Source of the DNA: an uncultured Spongiibacteraceae bacterium
GTDB lineage: Bacteria; Pseudomonadota; Gammaproteobacteria; Pseudomonadales; Dasaniaceae
NCBI GenBank assembly: GCA_937969395.1
Contig: CALBVI010000421.1
Coordinates: 1-5,185, forward strand
Direction: 5' to 3'
Length of the DNA stretch: 5,185 nucleotides
The translations under genes were made by a program, and so were the position numbers. This document shows, piece by piece, positions 1-5,185 of this stretch; within the stretch, counting starts at the first letter, position 1, and each line of letters starts with the position of its first letter. The notes beneath the pieces were generated by a model. It was not told the DNA's origin. It ran no database searches and saw only the letters and a program-made list of their open reading frames with translations.

Positions 1-1233
1 CGAGAGACGGCGGTGGTTTGGAATAAGTCGACCGGTAAGGCCATTTATAACGCCATTGTTTGGCAGGATAGACGAACCGCTGATCACTGCGCGGAGCTAA
101 AGCAGGCGGGCTTGGAAGCTGAGGTGCAATCGCGTTCGGGGTTGTTGCTCGACCCTTATTTTTCTGCCACTAAGGTTGCATGGATACTCGACCATGTCGA
201 GGGTGCTCGGTCTCAAGCCGAGCGGGGCGAACTAGTTTTTGGCACGATCGACAGTTTTTTGATTTGGCGACTAACGGGCGGGCGGGTTCATGCCACTGAT
301 GCCACTAATGCCAGCCGCACTAATCTTTACAATATTCATAAGGGTGAGTGGGATGACAGGCTGCTAGAGATTTTTCAGGTGCCAAAACCCATGTTGCCTC
401 AAGTGATGGATTGTTCCGCTCATTTTGGTGACACCGATGCCGCGTTATTCGGCACAGCAATCCCGATTGCAGGTGTGGCTGGTGATCAGCAGGCAGCGAG
501 TATTGGTCAATGTTGCTTCGAGCCCGGCTCTATTAAAAGCACCTATGGCACGGGCTGTTTTGTATTAATCAATTCAGGCGCCAAAGCCATTCAGTCTAAA
601 CATCGATTGCTTACTACTATCGCTTATCAAATTGATGGCGTGACGACCTATGCTATTGAGGGGTCTATTTTTGTCGCGGGTGCAGCCGTGCAGTGGCTGC
701 GAGATGGTCTGGGAATTATTGATAGTGCCGCTGACACTGAAAAGCTTGCCAGCAGTTTGCAGGGCAATAACGGTGTGTATGTGGTGCCAGCATTTACAGG
801 GCTGGGCGCGCCTTATTGGCGTCCCGATGTGCGTGGTGCCATGTTTGGTTTAACGCGCGCTACAGGTCCTGCAGAGATTGTACGGGCAACATTGGAGTCG
901 GTTGCGTACTTAACCAATGATTTATTTACCGCGATGGCTAGCGATGGCATCAAGCCAACTTCGTTACGTGTTGATGGGGGTATGGTAGCCAACGATTGGT
1001 TGCTGCAGTTTCTTGCAGACGTTTTGGAGTTGCAGGTTTGTCGTCCGGTGGTGATGGAGACAACAGCTGTGGGTGCGGCTTATCTTGCCGGTAGACAATT
1101 AGGTATTTATGGCAGTTTTGAAGAGTTTTCGGCCTCTTGGCAAGAGGCGGGGCAATTTGAACCTGCTATGGCTGCCACGCAACGCGATGAATTGCTGGAT
1201 GGTTGGAAGGATGCGGTTAGGCGGGCCACTTGA
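1..1233 (+). CDS. glpK: Glycerol kinase GlpK, 5'-truncated by the window edge
   Basis: ATP-dependent glycerol kinase (FGGY family) makes sn-glycerol 3-phosphate in the cytoplasm, trapping glycerol taken up by the cell. Frame 1 is open from the first base and reads RETAVVWN, matching E. coli GlpK from Arg83-Glu84, which contact glycerol. The apparent GTG start at base 13 is therefore internal, and about 82 N-terminal residues, including the first phosphate-binding motif, lie upstream. Window residues: R1-E2 and W21 (E. coli W103) in the glycerol pocket, DPYFSATK near 47-54, GDQQAA with catalytic D162 (E. coli D245), [18 protein letters not shown], and the C-terminal ATP-site motif [10 protein letters not shown]. 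The C-terminal end is a few residues shorter than in E. coli. The E. coli FBP loop (G234, R236) aligns to a segment with Ala at the Arg position, and E478 of the IIA-Glc site aligns to Gln. The glpD-like gene follows after 68 bp, probably in the same transcript. Identification is very secure. Confidence 0.97.
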   Translation, partial: RETAVVWNKSTGKAIYNAIVWQDRRTADHCAELKQAGLEAEVQSRSGLLLDPYFSATKVAWILDHVEGARSQAERGELVFGTIDSFLIWRLTGGRVHATDATNASRTNLYNIHKGEWDDRLLEIFQVPKPMLPQVMDCSAHFGDTDAALFGTAIPIAGVAGDQQAASIGQCCFEPGSIKSTYGTGCFVLINSGAKAIQSKHRLLTTIAYQIDGVTTYAIEGSIFVAGAAVQWLRDGLGIIDSAADTEKLASSLQGNNGVYVVPAFTGLGAPYWRPDVRGAMFGLTRATGPAEIVRATLESVAYLTNDLFTAMASDGIKPTSLRVDGGMVANDWLLQFLADVLELQVCRPVVMETTAVGAAYLAGRQLGIYGSFEEFSASWQEAGQFEPAMAATQRDELLDGWKDAVRRAT

Positions 1234-1238
1234 GTGGG

Positions 1239-1256
1239 TGTCCATTTAAAAGTACA
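1239..1256. promoter_or_regulatory. Imperfect 18-bp palindrome between glpK and the glpD-like gene
   Basis: The half-sites are TGTCCATTT and AAAAGTACA. Comparing the site with its reverse complement, 14 of 18 positions are symmetric (TGT, C, TTTAAA, G and ACA). It lies a few bases after the glpK stop and about 45 bp before the next start codon, a suitable place for a transcription-factor operator. It does not resemble the E. coli GlpR operator. AT-rich spacers readily produce such patterns by chance, so this is only a candidate. The rest of this spacer shows no convincing promoter or terminator; an 8-bp palindrome TAATATTA sits at 1269-1276. Confidence 0.2.
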
Positions 1257-1301
1257 GCGTTAATTATTTAATATTAGTCCGATGGTAAAGTGTGAGCGTT
1301 C

Positions 1302-2963
1302 ATGAATTTAAGAAAAAACAATCTCAACAAATTGCGTAAAGATGATTACGATGTACTGATCCTTGGTGGTGGTATTAACGGTGCGGTAGCCGCCGCCTCG
1401 TTATCGGCGAAAGGGGTGAAAGTGGCATTGATTGATGCGGGTGATTTTTCCGGTTGCACCAGTTCTAATTCCTCTAATCTTGCTTGGGGTGGCATCAAAT
1501 ACCTAGAGAGCTATGAGTTTCTGTTAGTTAACAAACTGTGTAAAAGCCGCAATCATTTAATGCGCAGTTATCCTTCCACGGTTAAAGAAATTCGTTTTTT
1601 AACAACAATCCAAAAAGGTTTTCGGTTTCCGCCGTTTTTGGTTTTTTTGGGTACGGTTTTATATTGGTTTATTGGTCGTTTTTTTACTCAAATGCCGCGT
1701 TACCTCACCAAGAAAATGCTCAAGGCAACAGAGCCCGCTATTGATATTGATAATGTTGCCGGAGGTTTTGAATATTCAGATTGCTATCTCTACGATAACG
1801 ATGCCCGCTTTGTTTTTAATTTTATACGCTCGGCGTTAAGTTATGGCTGTATTGCGGCTAACTATGTTGAGTCGTTAGGCTCCAGTCGTAGTGAGGGTAT
1901 GTGGTCGACTGCGGTCAAAGATAATGAAACGGGTGAACACTTTACCATCCGCTCTAAAGTTATGATCAATGCCTGTGGTCCTTATGTAGATGGGCATAAT
2001 AAATTAACTAAACAGCACACGGATCACCGGCATTTATTTTCTAAGGGGGTGCATTTAATTGTTGATCGCATTACTGACAACCAGCGGGTGTTGGCGTTTT
2101 TTGCCAGTGATGGCCGCTTGTTTTTTGTGATCCCTATGGGTTCAAAGACCTGTATTGGCACAACTGATACCCAAGTAGAGACGCCTGAGTCTGAAGTGAC
2201 CGCTAGTGATCGACAGTTTATTTTGGACAATGCCAATGCGCTGTTGAAATTAGCACAGCCACTCACCGAGAGTGATGTTATTGCCGAGCGCTGTGGTGTG
2301 CGTCCGCTGGCATTAAAAGGCGTTGATGGTGTGGCCGATTGGGTAAAGCTGTCGCGTAAGCATGCAATAGATATTAATAAAGATGATCAGCATGTGAGTA
2401 TCTTTGGCGGCAAGCTAACCGATTGTATTAATGTAGGTGATGAGGTGGCCGGTATTGTTGCCGACTTGGGTATCGATATACCTTACGCCGATAAGGTTTG
2501 GTATGGCGAGCCCAGTGATGTGATTAAGTCAGAGTTTTTACATCAGGCGAAGACGATGAACTTAGACGCAATGACCGATCCATCTTCATCGGAGCCATTA
2601 ACTCAGCGTTTGTGGCGACGTTATGGTGCCAATGCGATGGAGTTGCTGGAGTCTATTCGACAGGACCCCAGTGATGCGGAGTTGTTGATTAAAAATGCAG
2701 AATATCTGCGCTGTGAAGTAGAGCAGGCAGCGGAGCGAGAAATGATAACTAGGCTTGAAGATTTTTTACGCCGCCGATCTAAAATCGAACTAGTGACTCC
2801 TTATCAAGAGATTATCGATGCTCCCGGTTTGCAGGAAGCTTGCCGGATTCTGTTTGGTGATCAGGCCGAGGCGAAGTTTCAGGAATACCTTGCTTCGACG
2901 CAAAACTCAAGTCAGGGAGATGTTACGGACTTGTCTGATGAGTTGGATGCCGTAGCTCATTAA
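1302..2963 (+). CDS. glpD: FAD-dependent glycerol-3-phosphate dehydrogenase, divergent GlpD-like
   Basis: Aerobic glycerol-3-phosphate dehydrogenase of the DAO/GlpD family oxidises G3P to dihydroxyacetone phosphate with FAD and reduces quinone at the inner membrane. The 553-residue product has a Rossmann FAD motif GGGING (22-27), a strand ending in Asp45, the family block SSNLAWGGIKYLE (57-69), GFEYSDC (155-161), NACGPYVD (223-230), SKGVH with H251 at the E. coli H233 position, IGTTD (285-289), GVRPL with R334 (E. coli R317), R352 (probably E. coli R332) and FGGKLT (368-373). A helical C-terminal domain follows. A hydrophobic stretch at 109-128 aligns with the E. coli region thought to help membrane attachment. 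E. coli GlpD has about 501 residues; the excess includes a polar C-terminal tail. Conserved IHGGLRYLE is changed to AWGGIKYLE, and the TTYR after GGKL to TDCI. ATG1302 is the earliest possible start, since an in-frame TGA lies at 1293; GTGAG at 1292-1296 is a weak ribosome site. Its place after glpK supports the role. A related FAD-dependent oxidase is the main alternative. Confidence 0.85.
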   Translation: MNLRKNNLNKLRKDDYDVLILGGGINGAVAAASLSAKGVKVALIDAGDFSGCTSSNSSNLAWGGIKYLESYEFLLVNKLCKSRNHLMRSYPSTVKEIRFLTTIQKGFRFPPFLVFLGTVLYWFIGRFFTQMPRYLTKKMLKATEPAIDIDNVAGGFEYSDCYLYDNDARFVFNFIRSALSYGCIAANYVESLGSSRSEGMWSTAVKDNETGEHFTIRSKVMINACGPYVDGHNKLTKQHTDHRHLFSKGVHLIVDRITDNQRVLAFFASDGRLFFVIPMGSKTCIGTTDTQVETPESEVTASDRQFILDNANALLKLAQPLTESDVIAERCGVRPLALKGVDGVADWVKLSRKHAIDINKDDQHVSIFGGKLTDCINVGDEVAGIVADLGIDIPYADKVWYGEPSDVIKSEFLHQAKTMNLDAMTDPSSSEPLTQRLWRRYGANAMELLESIRQDPSDAELLIKNAEYLRCEVEQAAEREMITRLEDFLRRRSKIELVTPYQEIIDAPGLQEACRILFGDQAEAKFQEYLASTQNSSQGDVTDLSDELDAVAH

Positions 2964-2995
2964 ATGTCTGCTAGTGATCGAGCTTTTAAGTCCCG

Positions 2996-3022
2996 TTGAC
3001 TTTTAGTGGGTGAGTATATATT
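2996..3022 (+). promoter_or_regulatory. Possible sigma-70 promoter for the GH31 gene
   Basis: TTGACT at 2996-3001 matches five of six bases of the -35 consensus. TATATT at 3017-3022 matches five of six of the -10 consensus, but with a short 15-bp spacer; TATTGT at 3019-3024 gives the ideal 17-bp spacer with a poorer match. Transcription would start around 3030, leaving a leader of about 60 bases before the GH31 start codon. The spacer is AT-rich, so chance matches are likely. If real, it would let the hydrolase be expressed independently of the glp genes. Confidence 0.4.
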
Positions 3023-3024
3023 GT

Positions 3025-3051
3025 TGTCTTATAACTTATATAAGAATGACA
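3025..3051. promoter_or_regulatory. AT-rich inverted repeat, candidate operator before the GH31 gene
   Basis: A perfect 7-bp inverted repeat, TCTTATA (3027-3033) and TATAAGA (3039-3045), surrounds a 5-base centre. Around it are TGTC at 3025-3028 and GACA at 3048-3051, also mutually inverted but offset by about three bases. The element begins right after the putative -10 box and would overlap the transcription start, a typical repressor position. A short AT-only stem without a following T run does not look like an intrinsic terminator. The binding protein is unknown, and chance in AT-rich DNA cannot be excluded. Confidence 0.3.
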
Positions 3052-3080
3052 TAATAATTCTATTTTCTACCTTTTTGTTT

Positions 3081-3084
3081 GGGA
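3081..3084 (+). promoter_or_regulatory. Ribosome binding site that decides the GH31 start
   Basis: GGGA ends nine bases before ATG3094, an acceptable Shine-Dalgarno spacing. The in-frame TTG at 3079 overlaps this motif and has only T-rich, purine-poor sequence upstream, so ATG3094 is the better start and shortens the longest reading frame by five codons. Confidence 0.6.
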
Positions 3085-3093
3085 TTTAACTTA

Positions 3094-5166
3094 ATGACAG
3101 ACTTTAATTCGGCGGCTCCGAACTGGGATAATATTCCTCCACTAGAACTCTGTGGCGTAGCGGAACTGATGGATGACGGTTTGGTTTCTATAGCCACAAC
3201 CGCTGGTCCGCTGGTGATTTCCCTGCATACTTTTGGTGCCCGTCTGCGGTTCGGTGACTGTCAGTTTGGTGATTACGGCATGTTGCTTGAAGAGCCTGCG
3301 GCGGCTGAATTATCAGTGCAAAGCGGTGATGGACTTACTGTTATCAGCAGTGCTGTTTACACTTTGAGGTTGCAACACCAGCCGCTGTCCTTCGAATTGT
3401 TAAAAGGCGATCACTGTATTCAGCGTTCGCCCACGGATGGTCATTTTGTGCGACCGCTGCGTTTGCCTCCTGTCGCTCGTACCGATGAGGGCTGGTTTAT
3501 CGGTCTTGAATTGGATGCCAGTGAGCCGGTTTATGGTCTGGGAGAAAAGTGGGGGCGGCTCGATAAACGCGGCCAATTAATTCGCTCCTGTAACCATGAT
3601 GCCTTAGGTGTTAATGCTGAAATTTCTTATAAAAATACTCCCTTTGCTTGGAGCCCTAATGGCTGGGGTGCTTTTGTTCACACGCCCGCTTCTGTTACTC
3701 ACGGTGTTGGTTATGGCCTTTGGTCGCAGCGTTCTTACGGTCTTTTAATTGAAGATACGTCCGCTGATGTGTTCTTGTTTTCCGGTAAAGATGGCGCTGA
3801 TATTCTTGAGACCTATACGGGCTTAACCGGTCGCGCCCCAGTACCTCCGACATGGAGTTTGGGAGTGATTTTGTCCAAGGCCTACTATCAGGATGTGGAG
3901 GAGTTACTGTCAACGGCCCGTGAAGTTCGTGCGCAAAATATGCCCTGTGACGTGATTACATTGGATGGACGCGCCTGGCAAGATACTGATACCCGCTTTG
4001 CCTTTGAGTGGGACCCTAAGCGCTATCCCGATCCCGCTGCAGTCATAGACGAATTAAAGTCACTTAACTTTAAAGTGTGCGTGTGGGAATACCCCTTGGT
4101 GTCGGTGCAAAACCCGCTGTTCGATACCATGGCCAAAAAAGGTTGGTTATTGAAAGATCGTAATACCGGTGAGACTTATCGCTATCAATGGGATATGAGT
4201 TGTTTTGGTGAGGTGTTAACGCCATTGCCGGATTCTGGCATTGTCGATTTTACTCACCCTGAAGCTTATGCCTTCTGGCGTGATAGCCATAAACCCCTCT
4301 TTGATTTGGGGGTGGATATGATCAAAGCTGATTTCGGCGAGCAGATAGAAGCCGATATGCTCGCTCATAATGGTGACCACGGTGATGTCTTACACAATAG
4401 TTATACGCTGTTATATAACCGCTGTGTTTATGAGGCGGCAGAGCGTTATTGCCAGTCAGGCCCGTTTCTTTTTAGCCGTTCAGCTTGGACGGGATCGCAA
4501 CGGTATCCTGCGCAATGGGGCGGTGATCCACAAGCCGACTGGGGCGGACTCGCGGGTAGTTTACGCGGCGGTCTTTCTTGGGGTATGTCAGGTTCGCCTT
4601 ATTATGCAACCGACGTAGGTGGTTTTTATGGTGACCAGCGTGACCCTGAGTTGTATGTTCGCTGGGCGCAGGCGTCGGTTTTTTCTGCTCATATGCGCTT
4701 GCATGGCATTGGTCAGCGTGAACCATGGTCCTATGGCGAAGAGGCGGGGCTCGCGACCTTTGCTGCATTGCAATTACGCTACCGTTTAATTCCTTATTTG
4801 CTCGATACAATGGCTGCATCGCACGCTACTGGCATGCCGGTGCAGCGCAGTATGGCTTTGGCTTTTCCCGAGGACCGAGCGGCTTGGGCTTTTGAAAATC
4901 AGTTTATGTTTGGTGATGATATCTTAGTTGCGCCCTGTCTTCAGTCGGGTGGGCAAGTCGATTTCTATTTGCCCGCAGGACGTTGGCGACGTTTTCCTTC
5001 GGGAGAAATTTTTGCCGGAGGCCAGTGCCATCGTTTGTTGTTGGCACTTGATGAGATGGCGGTCTTTGTTGGTGAGAATAAGACGATTCCTTTAGGCCCT
5101 TCAGTTCAGCATACTGATGCCTTACCAGATGATGTTGAGATTGAAGAGTACTGGCCATCAAGCTAG
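3094..5166 (+). CDS. GH31 alpha-glycosidase, YicI-like, cytoplasmic
   Basis: Retaining alpha-glycoside hydrolase of family GH31, related to alpha-xylosidase YicI and alpha-glucosidases. From ATG3094 it has 690 residues. An N-terminal beta-sandwich covers about 1-245 and includes PVYGLGEKWGRLDKRG (145-160). A TIM barrel runs from about 250 to 570, followed by a beta domain to the end. The nucleophile is D413 in KADFGE (YicI D416) and the acid/base is D478 in WGGDP (YicI D482). R462 (RSAWTGSQRYP), the SLRGGLSWGMSG segment, DVGGF and RLHG with H537 are further pocket motifs. YicI has 772 residues, and this protein ends soon after the proximal C-terminal beta domain. There is no signal peptide or hydrophobic segment, so it should act in the cytoplasm on a small imported substrate. 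Residues 291-295 read DGRAW where YicI has DCFWM, so xylosidase or glucosidase specificity cannot be copied across. Sulfoquinovosidase is disfavoured, with Phe in DVGGF where YihQ has Tyr. It follows glpK and the glpD-like gene, suggesting but not proving a glycerol-containing glycoside substrate. The family call is very secure; the substrate is unknown. Confidence 0.95.
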   Translation: MTDFNSAAPNWDNIPPLELCGVAELMDDGLVSIATTAGPLVISLHTFGARLRFGDCQFGDYGMLLEEPAAAELSVQSGDGLTVISSAVYTLRLQHQPLSFELLKGDHCIQRSPTDGHFVRPLRLPPVARTDEGWFIGLELDASEPVYGLGEKWGRLDKRGQLIRSCNHDALGVNAEISYKNTPFAWSPNGWGAFVHTPASVTHGVGYGLWSQRSYGLLIEDTSADVFLFSGKDGADILETYTGLTGRAPVPPTWSLGVILSKAYYQDVEELLSTAREVRAQNMPCDVITLDGRAWQDTDTRFAFEWDPKRYPDPAAVIDELKSLNFKVCVWEYPLVSVQNPLFDTMAKKGWLLKDRNTGETYRYQWDMSCFGEVLTPLPDSGIVDFTHPEAYAFWRDSHKPLFDLGVDMIKADFGEQIEADMLAHNGDHGDVLHNSYTLLYNRCVYEAAERYCQSGPFLFSRSAWTGSQRYPAQWGGDPQADWGGLAGSLRGGLSWGMSGSPYYATDVGGFYGDQRDPELYVRWAQASVFSAHMRLHGIGQREPWSYGEEAGLATFAALQLRYRLIPYLLDTMAASHATGMPVQRSMALAFPEDRAAWAFENQFMFGDDILVAPCLQSGGQVDFYLPAGRWRRFPSGEIFAGGQCHRLLLALDEMAVFVGENKTIPLGPSVQHTDALPDDVEIEEYWPSS

Positions 5167-5185
5167 GCAATAACCCCTTTACCGG

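Noticed and set aside
13..15. GTG as the start codon of the glycerol kinase
   Set aside because: The frame is open to base 1 and the residues before it (RETA) match the conserved glycerol-binding segment of GlpK, so the real start lies outside the window.
650..853. Short + strand frame inside glpK, and similarly 4370-4618 inside the GH31 gene and 2024-2266 antisense to the glpD-like gene
   Set aside because: They overlap strongly conserved coding sequence in another frame and show no motif of their own.
2988..3005. Possible terminator after the glpD-like gene: AAGTC and GACTT arms followed by TTAG
   Set aside because: The stem is only 5 bp, is not GC-rich, and the T run is too short and overlaps the arm. 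The same bases fit better as a -35 box.
3079..3081. TTG start for the GH31 gene
   Set aside because: It has no ribosome site upstream and itself overlaps the GGGA that is well spaced for ATG3094.
4472..4819. Antisense reading frames opposite the GH31 gene, here and at 4588-4773, 4904-5170 and 3695-3913
   Set aside because: They lie wholly opposite a gene with clear catalytic motifs, and their translations are low-complexity, rich in His, Arg and Pro, with no recognisable domain.
3094..5166. Sulfoquinovosidase (YihQ type), which would release glycerol from sulfoquinovosyl glycerol
   Set aside because: The sulfonate-binding pattern recalled for YihQ (Arg followed three residues later by Trp, and Tyr after DIGG) is not seen: the local sequence is RFAFEW, and Phe follows DVGG. 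The acid/base motif WGGDP is closer to YicI.

Overview
The window carries three genes, all on the + strand and close together: the 3' part of glpK (glycerol kinase), a complete but divergent glpD-like gene (FAD-dependent glycerol-3-phosphate dehydrogenase), and a complete cytoplasmic glycoside hydrolase of family GH31. No RNA gene, mobile element, CRISPR array or origin was seen. The proteins look proteobacterial; the close match of GlpK to the E. coli enzyme, the moderate base composition and the AT-rich spacers suggest a gammaproteobacterium, perhaps marine or aquatic. The taxonomic call is inference and weak.

Layout: glpK enters from the left edge with its first ~82 codons missing and stops at 1233. 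A 68-bp spacer with an imperfect palindrome leads to the glpD-like gene (1302-2963). A 130-bp AT-rich spacer follows, with a plausible sigma-70 promoter and an inverted repeat just downstream of it. The GH31 gene then runs from 3094 to 5166, and 19 bp of non-coding sequence close the window.

Function: GlpK makes sn-glycerol 3-phosphate in the cytoplasm. The GlpD-like enzyme oxidises it to dihydroxyacetone phosphate at the inner membrane and passes electrons to quinone. The GH31 enzyme has no signal peptide, so it should cleave a small imported alpha-glycoside. Placed beside two glycerol-catabolic genes, it raises the idea of a pathway for an alpha-glycosyl-glycerol, such as the osmolytes glucosylglycerol or floridoside, in which the aglycone glycerol feeds GlpK and GlpD. 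This is a hypothesis from gene adjacency. The 130-bp spacer with its own promoter-like signals could equally mark the start of an unrelated sugar operon.

Three protein details merit a closer look. GlpK lacks the E. coli residues for fructose-1,6-bisphosphate and IIA-Glc control. The GlpD-like protein has changed residues in otherwise conserved motifs. The GH31 has an unusual DGRAW segment where the E. coli alpha-xylosidase YicI has DCFWM.
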